A stretch of DNA of 64,000 nt from Orychophragmus violaceus (Eukaryota > Streptophyta > Magnoliopsida > Brassicales > Brassicaceae), in assembly GCA_030180135.1 (NCBI GenBank), contig CM058239.1, positions 69,881,823 to 69,945,822 of the forward strand, given 5' to 3'. A model generated the notes under the pieces. It was not told the DNA's origin. It made no database searches and saw only the letters and a list, made by a program, of their open reading frames with translations. This document shows positions 1 to 13,345 of this stretch, piece after piece; within the stretch, counting starts at the first letter, position 1, and each line of letters opens with the position of its first letter. Position numbers and translations under genes: made by a program.

Positions 1-1730
1 TTGAAAGGAACAACAACTTGTATAACATGCTTCTCATTCTACCTTTCTGAGCATACATAAACTTACTTATAGTTGTCTTACATCACCTAAATTCTTCAAT
101 CCATGACATATATGTTTCAAGAAGTTTTGGTTACAAAGTTTTTTTTAGGATTCTCATAGGGCCTTTTACAAGATCAAAGTTTCTTTCTAGTCTCTTAGTA
201 GTGTTACTTGGGGGTGATTGAAAGGAACAACAACTTGTATAACATGCTTCTCATTCTACCTTTCTGAGCATACATAAACTTACTTATAGTTGTCTTACAT
301 CACCTAAATTCTTCAATCCATCACATATATGTTTCAAGAAGTTTTGGTTACAAAGTTTTTTTTAGGATTTTCATAGGGCCTTTTACAAGATCAAAGTTTC
401 TTTCTAGTCTCTTAGTAGTGTTACTTGGGGGTGATTGAAAAGAACAACAACTTGTATAACATGCTTCTCATTCTACCTTTCTGAGCATACATAAACTTAC
501 TTATAGTTCTTACATCACCTAAATTCTTCAATCCACGACATATATGTTTCAAGAAGTTTTGGTTACAAAGTTTTTTTTAGGATTCTCATAGGACCTTTTA
601 CAAGATCAAAGTTTCTTTCTAGTCTCTTAGTAGTGTTACTTGGGGGTGATTGAAAGGAACAACAACTTGTATAACAGGCTTCTCATTCTACCTTTCTGAG
701 CATACATAAACTTACTTATAGTTGTCTTACATCACCTAAATTCTTTAATCCATGACATATATGTTTCAAAAAGTTTTGGTTACAAAGTTTTTTTTAGGAT
801 TCTCATAGGGCCTTTTACAAGATCAAAGTTTCTTTCTAGTCTCTTAGTAGTGTTACTTGGGGGTGATTGAAAGGAACAACAACTTGTATAACATGCTTCT
901 CATTCTACCTTTCTGAGCATACATAAACTTACTTATAGTTCTTACATCACCTAAATTCTTCAATCCACGACATATATGTTTCAAGAAGTTTTGGTTACAA
1001 AGTTTTTTTTAGGATTCTCATAGGACCTTTTACAAGATCAAAGTTTCTTTCTAGTCTCTTAGTAGTGTTACTTGGGGGTGATTGAAAGGAACAACAACTT
1101 GTATAACATGCTTCTCATTCTACCTTTCTGAGCATACAAAATCTTACTTATAGTTGTCTTACATAACCTAAATTCTTCAATCCATGACATATATGTTTCA
1201 AGAAGTTTTGGTTACAAAGTTTTTTTTTAAGATTCTCATATGGCCTTTTACAAGATCAAAGTTTCTTTCTAGTCTTTTATTATGGTTACTTAGGGGTGAT
1301 TCAAAGAACATAAACTTGTATAACACGCTTCTCATTCTACCTTTTAGTAGCATACGAAAACTTACTTATAGTTGTCTTACATCACCTAAATTCTTTAATC
1401 CATGACATATATGTTTCAAGAAGTTTTGGTTACAAAGTTTTTTTTAGGATTCTCAAAGGGCCTTTTACAAAATCAAAGTTTCTTTCTAGTCTCTTAGTAG
1501 TGTTACTTGGGGGTGATTGAAAGGAACAACAACTTGTATAACATGATTCTCATTCTACCTTTCTGAGCATACGAAAACTTACTTATAGTTGTCTTACATC
1601 ACCTAAATTCTTTAATCCATGACATATATGTTTCAAGAAGTTTTGGTTACAAAGTTTTTTTTAGGACTCTCATAGGGCTTACATGATCAAAGTTTCTTTC
1701 TAGTCTCTTAGTAGTGTTACTTGGGGGTGA
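1..1730. repeat. 8-monomer higher-order repeat, copy 1 (1730 bp)
   Basis: The variants come in a fixed order. They are a normal A; an A with CCATCACATA and TTTTCATAG; a 215-bp A with CCACGACATA and AGGACC; an A with AACAGGC and TTTCAAAAAG; a second 215-bp A; an A with ATACAAAATC; a B monomer; and a final A with the shortened GGGCTTACATGATC. The same order returns at 3892 and again from 5622, giving a period of 1730 bp. The window starts inside the array, so this unit's phase is arbitrary. Confidence 0.9.
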
Positions 1731-3891
1731 TTGAAAGGAACAACAACTTGTATAACATGCTTCTCATTCTACCTTTCTGAGCATACATAAACTTACTTAT
1801 AGTTGTCTTACATCACCTAAATTCTTCAATCCATGACATATATGTTTCAAGAAGTTTTGGTTACAAAGTTTTTTTTAGGATTCTCATAGGGCCTTTTACA
1901 AGATCAAAGTTTCTTTCTAGTCTCTTAGTAGTGTTACTTGGGGGTGATTGAAAGGAACAACAACTTGTATAACATGCTTCTCATTCTACCTTTCTGAGCA
2001 TACATAAACTTACTTATAGTTGTCTTACATCACCTAAATTCTTCAATCCATCACATATATGTTTCAAGAAGTTTTGGTTACAAAGTTTTTTTTAGGATTT
2101 TCATAGGGCCTTTTACAAGATCAAAGTTTCTTTCTAGTCTCTTAGTAGTGTTACTTGGGGGTGATTGAAAAGAACAACAACTTGTATAACATGCTTCTCA
2201 TTCTACCTTTCTGAGCATACATAAACTTACTTATAGTTCTTACATCACCTAAATTCTTCAATCCACGACATATATGTTTCAAGAAGTTTTGGTTACAAAG
2301 TTTTTTTTAGGATTCTCATAGGGCCTTTTACAAGATCAAAGTTTCTTTCTAGTCTCTTAGTAGTGTCACTTGGGGGTGATTGAAAGGAACAACAACTTGT
2401 ATAACATGCTTCTTATTCTACCTTTCTGAGCATACATAAACTTACTTATAGTTCTTACATCACCTAAATTCTTCAATCCATGACATATATGTTTCAAGAA
2501 GTTTTGGTTACAAAGTTTTTTTTAGGATTCTCATAGGGCATTTTACAAGATCAAAGTTTCTTTCTAGTCTCTTAGTAGTGTTACTTGGGGGTGATTGAAA
2601 GGAACAACAACTTGTATAACATGCTTCTCATTCTACCTTTCTGAGCATACAAAATCTTACTTATAGTTGTCTTACATCACCTAAATTCTTCAATCCATGA
2701 CATATATGTTTCAAGAAGTTTTGGTTACAAAGTTTTTTTTTAAGATTCTCATATGGCCTTTTAGAAGATCAAAGATTCTTTCTAGTCTTTTATTATGGTT
2801 ACTTAGGGGTGATTCAAAGAACATAAACTTGTATAACACGCTTCTCATTCTACCTTTTAGTAGCATACGAAAACTTACTTATAGTTGTCTTACATCACCT
2901 AAATTCTTTAATCCATGACATATATGTTTCAAGAAGTTTTGGTTACAAAGTTTTTTTTAGGACTCTCATAGGGCTTTTTACATGATCAAAGTTTCTTTCT
3001 AGTCTCTTAGTAGTGTTACTTGGGGGTGATTGAAAGGAACAACAACTTGTATAACATGCTTCTCATTCTACCTTTCTGAGCATACATAAACTTACTTATA
3101 GTTGTCTTACATCACCTAAATTCTTTAATCCATGACATATATGTTTCAAGAAGTTTTGGTTACAAAGTTTTTTTTAGGACTCTCATAGGGCTTACATGAT
3201 CAAAGTTTCTTTCTAGTCTCTTAGTAGTGTTACTTGGGGGTGATTGAAAGGAACAACAACTTGTATAACATGCTTCTCATTCTACCTTTCTGAGCATACA
3301 TAAACTTACTTATAGTTGTCTTACATCACCTAAATTATTCAATCCATGACATATATGTTTAAAGAAGTTTTGGTTACAAAGTTTTTTTTAGGATTCTCAT
3401 AGGGCCTTTTACAAGATCAAAGTTTCTTTCTAGTCTTTTATTATGGTTACTTAGGGGTGATTCAAAGAACATAAACTTGTATAACACGCTTCTCATTCTA
3501 CCTTTTAGTAGCATACGAAAACTTACTTATAGTTGTCTTACATCACCTAAATTCTTTAATCCATGACATATATGTTTCAAGAAGTTTTGGTTACAAAGTT
3601 TTTTTTAGGATTCTCAAAGGGCCTTTTACAAAATCAAAGTTTCTTTCTAGTCTCTTAGTAGTGTTACTTGGGGGTGATTGAAAGGAACAACAACTTGTAT
3701 AACATGATTCTCATTCTACCTTTCTGAGCATACGAAAACTTACTTATAGTTGTCTTACATCACCTAAATTCTTTAATCCATGACATATATGTTTCAAGAA
3801 GTTTTGGTTACAAAGTTTTTTTTAGGACTCTCATAGGGCTTACATGATCAAAGTTTCTTTCTAGTCTCTTAGTAGTGTTACTTGGGGGTGA
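1731..3891. repeat. Variant higher-order repeat, about 10 monomers (2161 bp)
   Basis: The first three monomers follow the 8-monomer unit, and then the order departs from it. A monomer with CTTCTTATTC and GGGCATTTTAC appears from about 2381, followed by the ATACAAAATC monomer and a B copy with AGAAGATCAAAGATTC. The unit then returns to the shared end with GGGCTTACATGATC. It therefore looks like an expanded or recombined version of the flanking 1730-bp units. Confidence 0.8.
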
Positions 3892-5621
3892 TTGAAAGGA
3901 ACAACAACTTGTATAACATGCTTCTCATTCTACCTTTCTGAGCATACATAAACTTACTTATAGTTGTCTTACATCACCTAAATTCTTCAATCCATGACAT
4001 ATATGTTTCAAGAAGTTTTGGTTACAAAGTTTTTTTTAGGATTCTCATAGGGCCTTTTACAAGATCAAAGTTTCTTTCTAGTCTCTTAGTAGTGTTACTT
4101 GGGGGTGATTGAAAGGAACAACAACTTGTATAACATGCTTCTCATTCTACCTTTCTGAGCATACACAAACTTACTTATAGTTGTCTTACATCACCTAAAT
4201 TCTTCAATCCATCACATATATGTTTCAAGAAGTTTTGGTTACAAAGTTTTTTTTAGGATTTTCATAGGGCCTTTTACAAGATCAAAGTTTCTTTCTAGTC
4301 TCTTAGTAGTGTTACTTGGGGGTGATTGAAAAGAACAACAACTTGTATAACATGCTTCTCATTCTACCTTTCTGAGCATACATAAACTTACTTATAGTTC
4401 TTACATCACCTAAATTCTTCAATCCACGACATATATGTTTCAAGAAGTTTTGGTTACAAAGTTTTTTTTAGGATTCTCATAGGACCTTTTACAAGATCAA
4501 AGTTTCTTTCTAGTCTCTTAGTAGTGTTACTTGGGGGTGATTGAAAGGAACAACAACTTGTATAACAGGCTTCTCATTCTACCTTTCTGAGCATACATAA
4601 ACTTACTTATAGTTGTCTTACATCACCTAAATTCTTTAATCCATGACATATATGTTTCAAAAAGTTTTGGTTACAAAGTTTTTTTTAGGATTCTCATAGG
4701 GCCTTTTACAAGATCAAAGTTTCTTTCTAGTCTCTTAGTAGTGTTACTTGGGGGTGATTGAAAGGAACAACAACTTGTATAACATGCTTCTCATTCTACC
4801 TTTCTGAGCATACATAAACTTACTTATAGTTCTTACATCACCTAAATTCTTCAATCCACGACATATATGTTTCAAGAAGTTTTGGTTACAAAGTTTTTTT
4901 TAGGATTCTCATAGGACCTTTTACAAGATCAAAGTTTCTTTCTAGTCTCTTAGTAGTGTTACTTGGGGGTGATTGAAAGGAACAACAACTTGTATAACAT
5001 GCTTCTCATTCTACCTTTCTGAGCATACAAAATCTTACTTATAGTTGTCTTACATAACCTAAATTCTTCAATCCATGACATATATGTTTCAAGAAGTTTT
5101 GGTTACAAAGTTTTTTTTTAAGATTCTCATATGGCCTTTTACAAGATCAAAGTTTCTTTCTAGTCTTTTATTATGGTTACTTAGGGGTGATTCAAAGAAC
5201 ATAAACTTGTATAACACGCTTCTCATTCTACCTTTTAGTAGCATACGAAAACTTACTTATAGTTGTCTTACATCACCTAAATTCTTTAATCCATGACATA
5301 TATGTTTCAAGAAGTTTTGGTTACAAAGTTTTTTTTAGGATTCTCAAAGGGCCTTTTACAAAATCAAAGTTTCTTTCTAGTCTCTTAGTAGTGTTACTTG
5401 GGGGTGATTGAAAGGAACAACAACTTGTATAACATGATTCTCATTCTACCTTTCTGAGCATACGAAAACTTACTTATAGTTGTCTTACATCACCTAAATT
5501 CTTTAATCCATGACATATATGTTTCAAGAAGTTTTGGTTACAAAGTTTTTTTTAGGACTCTCATAGGGCTTACATGATCAAAGTTTCTTTCTAGTCTCTT
5601 AGTAGTGTTACTTGGGGGTGA
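3892..5621. repeat. 8-monomer higher-order repeat, copy 2 (1730 bp)
   Basis: This is a near-exact copy of 1-1730, displaced by 3891 bp. It has the same order of diagnostic variants. At least one base differs, near 4165, where ATACACAAAC replaces ATACATAAAC. The B-type monomer block at 5075-5296 repeats 1184-1405, again at an offset of 3891. Such low divergence points to recent unequal exchange or segmental duplication within the array. Confidence 0.9.
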
Positions 5622-7134
5622 TTGAAAGGAACAACAACTTGTATAACATGCTTCTCATTCTACCTTTCTGAGCATACATAAACTTACTTATAGTTGTCTT
5701 ACATCACCTAAATTCTTCAATCCATGACATATATGTTTCAAGAAGTTTTGGTTACAAAGTTTTTTTTAGGATTCTCATAGGGCCTTTTACAAGATCAAAG
5801 TTTCTTTCTAGTCTCTTAGTAGTGTTACTTGGGGGTGATTGAAAGGAACAACAACTTGTATAACATGCTTCTCATTCTACCTTTCTGAGCATACATAAAC
5901 TTACTTATAGTTGTCTTACATCACCTAAATTCTTCAATCCATCACATATATGTTTCAAGAAGTTTTGGTTACAAAGTTTTTTTTAGGATTTTCATAGGGC
6001 CTTTTACAAGATCAAAGTTTCTTTCTAGTCTCTTAGTAGTGTTACTTGGGGGTGATTGAAAAGAACAACAACTTGTATAACATGCTTCTCATTCTACCTT
6101 TCTGAGCATACATAAACTTACTTATAGTTCTTACATCACCTAAATTCTTCAATCCACGACATATATGTTTCAAGAAGTTTTGGTTACAAAGTTTTTTTTA
6201 GGATTCTCATAGGACCTTTTACAAGATCAAAGTTTCTTTCTAGTCTCTTAGTAGTGTTACTTGGGGGTGATTGAAAGGAACAACAACTTGTATAACAGGC
6301 TTCTCATTCTACCTTTCTGAGCATACATAAACTTACTTATAGTTGTCTTACATCACCTAAATTCTTTAATCCATGACATATATGTTTCAAAAAGTTTTGG
6401 TTACAAAGTTTTTTTTAGGATTCTCATAGGGCCTTTTACAAGATCAAAGTTTCTTTCTAGTCTCTTAGTAGTGTTACTTGGGGGTGATTGAAAGGAACAA
6501 CAACTTGTATAACATGCTTCTCATTCTACCTTTCTGAGCATACATAAACTTACTTATAGTTCTTACATCACCTAAATTCTTCAATCCACGACATATATGT
6601 TTCAAGAAGTTTTGGTTACAAAGTTTTTTTTAGGATTCTCATAGGACCTTTTACAAGATCAAAGTTTCTTTCTAGTCTCTTAGTAGTGTTACTTGGGGGT
6701 GATTGAAAGGAACAACAACTTGTATAACATGCTTCTCATTCTACCTTTCTGAGCATACAAAATCTTACTTATAGTTGTCTTACATCACCTAAATTCTTCA
6801 ATCCATGACATATATGTTTCAAGAAGTTTTGGTTACAAAGTTTTTTTTTAAGATTCTCATATGGCCTTTTAGAAGATCAAAGATTCTTTCTAGTCTTTTA
6901 TTATGGTTACTTAGGGGTGATTCAAAGAACATAAACTTGTATAACACGCTTCTCATTCTACCTTTTAGTAGCATACGAAAACTTACTTATAGTTGTCTTA
7001 CATCACCTAAATTCTTTAATCCATGACATATATGTTTCAAGAAGTTTTGGTTACAAAGTTTTTTTTAGGACTCTCATAGGGCTTTTTACATGATCAAAGT
7101 TTCTTTCTAGTCTCTTAGTAGTGTTACTTGGGGG
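5622..7134. repeat. 8-monomer higher-order repeat, copy 3, diverging at its end
   Basis: The first six monomers repeat 3892 onward at a distance of 1730 bp. The unit then switches near 6871 to the AGAAGATCAAAGATTC variant also seen at about 2760, instead of the ACAAGATCAAAGTTTC form of copies 1 and 2. The switch inside a monomer marks a recombination joint between two unit types. Confidence 0.75.
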
Positions 7135-9619
7135 TGATTGAAAGGAACAACAACTTGTATAACATGCTTCTCATTCTACCTTTCTGAGCATACATAAACT
7201 TACTTATAGTTGTCTTACATCACCTAAATTATTCAATCCATGACATATATGTTTAAAGAAGTTTTGGTTACAAAGTTTTTTTTAGGATTCTCAAAGGGCC
7301 TTTTACAAAATCAAAGTTTCTTTCTAGTCTCTTAGTAGTGTTACTTGGAGGTGATTGAAAGGAACAACAACTTGTATAACATGATTCTCATTCTACCTTT
7401 CTGAGCATACGAAAACTTACTTATAGTTGTCTTACATCACCTAAATTCTTTAATCCATGACATATATGTTTCAAGAAGTTTTGGTTACAAAGTTTTTTTT
7501 AGGACTCTCATAGGGCTTTTTACATGATCAAAGTTTTTTCTAGTCTCTTAGTAGTGTTACTTGGGGGTGATTGAAAGGAACAACAACTTGTATAACATGA
7601 TTCTCATTCTACCTTTCTGAGCATACATAAACTTACTTATAGTTGTCTTACATCACCTAAATTATTCAATCCATGACATATATGTTTAAAGAAGTTTTGG
7701 TTACAAAGTTTTTTTTAGGATTCTCAAAGGGCCTTTTACATAATCAAAGTTTCTTTCTAGTCTCTTAGTAGTGTTACTTGGGGGTGATTGAAAGGAACAA
7801 CAACTTGTATAACATGCTTCTCATTCTACCTTTCTGAGCATACATAAACTTACTTATAGTTGTCTTACATCACCTAAATTCTTCAATCCATGACATATAT
7901 GTTTCAAGAAGTTTTGGTTACAAAGTTTTTTTTAGGATTCTCATAGGGCCTTTTACAAGATCAAAGTTTCTTTCTAGTCTCTTAGTAGTGTTACTTGGGG
8001 GTGATTGAAAGGAACAACAACTTGTATAACACGCATCTCATTCTACCTTTCTGAGCATACATAAACTTACTTGTAGTTGTCTTACATCACCTAAATTCTT
8101 CAACCCATGACATATATGTATCAAGAAGTTTTGGTTACATAGTTTTTTTTTTTAAGATTCTCATATGGCCTTTTAGAAGATCTAAGATTCTTTCTAGTCT
8201 TTTATTATGGTTACTTAGGGGTGATTCAAAGAACATAAACTTGTATAACATGCTTCTTATTCTACCTTTTAGTAGCATACGAAAACTTACTTATAGTTGT
8301 CTTACATCACCTAAATTCCTTAATCCATGACATATATGTTTCAAGAAGTTTTGGTTACAAAGTTTTTTTTAGGACTCTCATAGGGCTTTTTACAAGATCA
8401 AAGTTTCTTTCTAGTCTCTTAGTAGTGTTACTTGGGGGTGATTGAAAGGAACAACAACTTGTATAACATGCTTCTCATTCTACCTTTCTGAGCATACATA
8501 AACTTACTTATAGTTGTCTTACATCACCTAAATTCTTCAATCCATGACATATATGTTTCAAGAAGTTTTGGTTACAAAGTTTTTTTTAGGATTCTCATAG
8601 GGCCTTTTACAAGATCAAAGTTTCTTTCTAGTCTCTTAGTAGTGTTACTTTGGGGTGATTGAAAGGAACAACAACTTGTATAACATGCTTCTCATTCTAC
8701 CTTTCTGAGCATACATAAACTTACTTATAGTTGTCTTACATCACCTAAATTCTTCAATCCATGACATATATGTTTCAAGAAGTTTTGGTTACAAAGTTTT
8801 TTTTAGGATTCTCATAGGGCCTTTTACAAGATCAAAGTTTCTTTCTAGTCTCTTAGTAGTGTTACTTGGGGGTGATTGAAAGGAACAACAACTTGTATAA
8901 CATGCTTCTCATTCTACCTTTCTGAGCATACATAAACTTACTTATAGTTGTCTTACATCACCTAAATTCTTCAATCCATGACATATATGTTTCAAGAAGT
9001 TTTGGTTACAAAGTTTTTTTTAGGATTCTCATAGGGCCTTTTACAAGATCAAAGTTTCTTTCTAGTCTCTTAGTAGTGTTACTTGGGGGTGATTGAAAGG
9101 AACAACAACTTGTATAACATGCTTCTCATTCTACCTTTCTGAGCATACATAAACTTACTTATAGTTGTCTTACATCACCTAAATTCTTCAATCCATGACA
9201 TATATGTTTCAAGAAGTTTTGGTTACAAAGTTTTTTTTAGGATTCTCATAGGGCATTTTACAAGATCAAAGTTTCTTTCTAGTCTCTTAGTAGTGTTACT
9301 TGGGGGTGATTGAAAAGAACAACAACTTGTATAACATGCTTCTCATTCTACCTTTCTGAGCATACATAAACTTACTTATAGTTCTTACATCACCTAAATT
9401 CTTCAATCCACGACATATATGTTTCAAGAAGTTTTGGTTACAAAGTTTTTTTTAGGATTCTCATAGGACCTTTTACAAGATCAAAGTTTCTTTCTAGTCT
9501 CTTAGTAGTGTTACTTGGGGGTGATTGAAAGGAACAACAACTTGTATAACAGGCTTCTCATTCTACCTTTCTGAGCATACATAAACTTACTTATAGTTGT
9601 CTTACATCACCTAAATTCT

Positions 9620-11353
9620 TTAATCCATGACATATATGTTTCAAAAAGTTTTGGTTACAAAGTTTTTTTTAGGATTCTCATAGGGCCTTTTACAAGATCA
9701 AAGTTTCTTTCTAGTCTCTTAGTAGTGTCACTTGGGGGTGATTGAAAGGAACAACAACTTGTATAACATGCTTCTTATTCTACCTTTCTGAGCATACATA
9801 AACTTACTTATAGTTCTTACATCACCTAAATTCTTCAATCCATGACATATATGTTTCAAGAAGTTTTGGTTACAAAGTTTTTTTTAGGATTCTCATAGGG
9901 CATTTTACAAGATCAAAGTTTCTTTCTAGTCTCTTAGTAGTGTTACTTGGGGGTGATTGAAAGGAACAACAACTTGTATAACATGCTTCTCATTCTACCT
10001 TTCTGAGCATACAAAATCTTACTTATAGTTGTCTTACATCACCTAAATTCTTCAATCCATGACATATATGTTTCAAGAAGTTTTGGTTACAAAGTTTTTT
10101 TTTAAGATTCTCATATGGCCTTTTAGAAGATCAAAGATTCTTTCTAGTCTTTTATTATGGTTACTTAGGGGTGATTCAAAGAACATAAACTTGTATAACA
10201 CGCTTCTCATTCTACCTTTTAGTAGCATACGAAAACTTACTTATAGTTGTCTTACATCACCTAAATTCTTTAATCCATGACATATATGTTTCAAGAAGTT
10301 TTGGTTACAAAGTTTTTTTTAGGACTCTCATAGGGCTTTTTACATGATCAAAGTTTCTTTCTAGTCTCTTAGTAGTGTTACTTGGGGGTGATTGAAAGGA
10401 ACAACAACTTGTATAACATGCTTCTCATTCTACCTTTCTGAGCATACATAAACTTACTTATAGTTGTCTTACATCACCTAAATTCTTTAATCCATGACAT
10501 ATATGTTTCAAAAAGTTTTGGTTACAAAGTTTTTTTTAGGATTCTCATAGGGCCTTTTACAAGATCAAAGTTTCTTTCTAGTCTCTTAGTAGTGTCACTT
10601 GGGGGTGATTGAAAGGAACAACAACTTGTATAACATGCTTCTTATTCTACCTTTCTGAGCATACATAAACTTACTTATAGTTCTTACATTACCTAAATTC
10701 TTCAATCCATGACATATATGTTTCAAGAAGTTTTGGTTACAAAGTTTTTTTTAGGATTCTCATAGGGCATTTTACAAGATCAAAGTTTCTTTCTAGTCTC
10801 TTAGTAGTGTTACTTGGGGGTGATTGAAAGGAACAACAACTTGTATAACATGCTTCTCATTCTACCTTTCTGAGCATACAAAATCTTACTTATAGTTGTC
10901 TTACATCACCTAAATTCTTCAATCCATGACATATATGTTTCAAGAAGTTTTGGTTACAAAGTTTTTTTTTAAGATTCTCATATGGCCTTTTAGAAGATCA
11001 AAGATTCTTTCTAGTCTTTTATTATGGTTACTTAGGGGTGATTCAAAGAACATAAACTTGTATAACACGCTTCTCATTCTACCTTTTAGTAGCATACGAA
11101 AACTTACTTATAGTTGTCTTACATCACCTAAATTCTTTAATCCATGACATATATGTTTCAAGAAGTTTTGGTTACAAAGTTTTTTTTAGGATTCTCAAAG
11201 GGCCTTTTACAAAATCAAAGTTTCTTTCTAGTCTCTTAGTAGTGTTACTTGGGGGTGATTGAAAGGAACAACAACTTGTATAACATGCTTCTCATTCTAC
11301 CTTTCTGAGCATACATAAACTTACTTATAGTTGTCTTACATCACCTAAATTAT
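9620..11353. repeat. Direct duplication of a 4-monomer block (867 bp x 2)
   Basis: A block of four monomers occurs twice in tandem. It is marked by TTTCAAAAAG, then GTCACTTGGGGG, then CTTCTTATTC with GGGCATTTTAC, then ATACAAAATC followed by the B-type junction. Corresponding points such as 10059 and 10926 are 867 bp apart. One clear difference is TTACATTACC near 10687, where the first copy reads TTACATCACC. The near identity indicates a recent local amplification. Confidence 0.85.
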
Positions 11354-13019
11354 TCAATCCATGACATATATGTTTAAAGAAGTTTTGGTTACAAAGTTTT
11401 TTTTAGGATTCTCAAAGGGCCTTTTACATAATCAAAGTTTCTTTCTAGTCTCTTAGTAGTGTTACTTGGGGGTGATTGAAAGGAACAACAACTTGTATAA
11501 CATGCTTCTCATTCTACCTTTCTGAGCATACATAAACTTACTTATAGTTGTCTTACATCACCTAAATTCTTCAATCCATGACATATATGTTTCAAGAAGT
11601 TTTGGTTACAAAGTTTTTTTTAGGATTCTCATAGGGCCTTTTAGAAGATCAAAGATTCTTTCTAGTCTTTTATTATGGTTACTTAGGGGTGATTCAAAGA
11701 ACATAAACTTGTATAACATGCTTCTCATTCTACCTTTTAGTAGCATACGAAAACTTACTTATAGTTGTCTTACATCACCTAAATTCTTTAATCCATGACA
11801 TATATGTTTCAAGAAGTTTTGGTTACAAAGTTTTTTTAGGACTCTCATAGGGCTTTTTTCAAGATCAAAGTTTCTTTCTAGTCTCTTTGTAGTGTTACTT
11901 GGGGGTGATTGAAAGGAACAACAACTTGTATAACATGCTTCTCATTCTACCTTTCTGAGCATACATAAACTTACTTATAGTTGTCTTACATCACCTAAAT
12001 TCTTCAATCCATGACATATATGTTTCAAGAAGTTTTGGTTACAAAGTTTTTTTTAAGATTCTCATATGGCCTTTTAGAAGATCAAAGATTCTTTCTAGTC
12101 TTTTATTATGGTTACTTAGGGGGGATTCAAAGAACATAAACTTGTATAACATGCTTCTCATTCTACCTTTTAGTAGCATACGAAAACTTACTTATAATTG
12201 TCTTACATCACCTAAATTCTCTAATCCATGACATATATGTTTCAATAAGTTTTGGTTACAAAGTTTTTTTTAGGATTCTCATAGGGCCTTTTACAAGATC
12301 AAAGTTTCTTTCTAGTCTCTTAGTAGTGTTACTTGGGGGTGATTGAAAGGAACAACAACTTGTATAACATGCTTCTCATTCTACCTTTCTGAGCATACAT
12401 AAACTTACTTATAGTTGTCTTACATCACCTAAATTCTTCAATCCATGACATATATGTTTCAAGAAGTTTTGGTTACAAAGTTTTTTTTAGGATTCTCATA
12501 GGGCCTTTTACAAGATCAAAGTTTCTTTCTAGTCTCTTAGTAGTGTTACTTGGGGGTGATTGAAAAGAACAACAACTTGTATAACATGCTTCTCATTCTA
12601 CCTTTCTGAGCATACATAAACTTACTTATAGTTCTTACATCACCTAAATTCTTCAATCCATGACATATATGTTTCAAGAAGTTTTGGTTACAAAGTTTTT
12701 TTTAGGATTCTCATAGGGCCTTTTACAAGATCAAAGTTTCTTTCTAGTCTCTTAGTAGTGTTACTTGGGGGTGATTGAAAGGAACAACAACTTGTATAAC
12801 ATGCTTCTCATTCTACCTTTCTGAGCATACATAAACTTACTTATAGTTGTCTTACATCACCTAAATTCTTCAATCCATGACATCTATGTTTCAAAAAGTT
12901 TTGGTTACAAAGTTTTTTTTTAGGATTCTCATAGGGCCTTTTACAAGATCAAAGTTTCTTTCTAGTCTCTTAGTAGTGTTACTTGGGGGTGATTGAAAGG
13001 AACAACAACTTGTATAACA

Positions 13020-13345
13020 TGTTGGGATTTCAGAGACTTAGCTCTTATTCCATGATGGAAATGAAGAGACTAAGCTCATGAACAAGAAACAATAAATGGA
13101 CAGAAACAATTTAAGGGAGACTAAATCGAATCTGTTTAAAGAGAGACCAACTAGTTTGAGACTGATTCAACTCTATTAGAGCTTTGTAGCCTAGAGAAGA
13201 TCAAAACCAGTAAGCTAGTGGTTTATAGGAGCACTTAGCTATATGAAAACTAGACCAGGAGCTTAACTACTCATCAAGAGTGTTTACTCATGAATCTGGA
13301 CAGAATCAGTAATTAGCAAGTGTTATCCTTAAGAAGAAGAGCATA
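13020..13345 (-). mobile_element. Inverted LTR-like fragment at the left border
   Basis: Read on the minus strand, this segment resembles the LTR fragment at 16662-16975. Shared words in the same order include CAGTAATTAGC at 13307-13317 (complement at 16705-16715), TGTTTACTCATGA at 13281-13293 (complement at 16731-16743), GAGCTTAAC near 13260 and AGCTATATGAAAA near 13238. The terminal 15 bases match in inverted form with one difference. It is diverged rather than a recent copy. It may be an old solo or partial LTR in opposite orientation, or part of the LTR of element X that shares inverted similarity. The right limit is approximate. Confidence 0.6.

Larger units (their letters stand above)
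1..13019. repeat. Satellite array, left arm (217-bp monomer)
   Basis: Head-to-tail tandem repeat with a basic period of 217 bp; unit starts at 1, 218 and 435 confirm it. Some monomers are 215 bp because GT is lost from the TTGTCTTAC segment, as in the unit starting at 435. Each monomer carries a CATATATG palindrome, a T8 tract after GGTTACAAAG, and the segment TTACTTGGGGGTGATTG at its end. A type-A copy counted by hand has 71 G/C in 217 bases, about 33%. About 60 monomers are present, in two classes. Type A has the head TTGAAAGGAACAAC and the middle TTTCTGAGCATACAT. Type B has the head TTCAAAGAACATAAAC and the middle TTTTAGTAGCATACG. Only short spurious ORFs occur. The sequence does not match the Arabidopsis 178-bp centromere repeat as I know it, and I do not recognise the family. 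A centromeric, pericentromeric or knob location is inference only. Confidence 0.98.
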
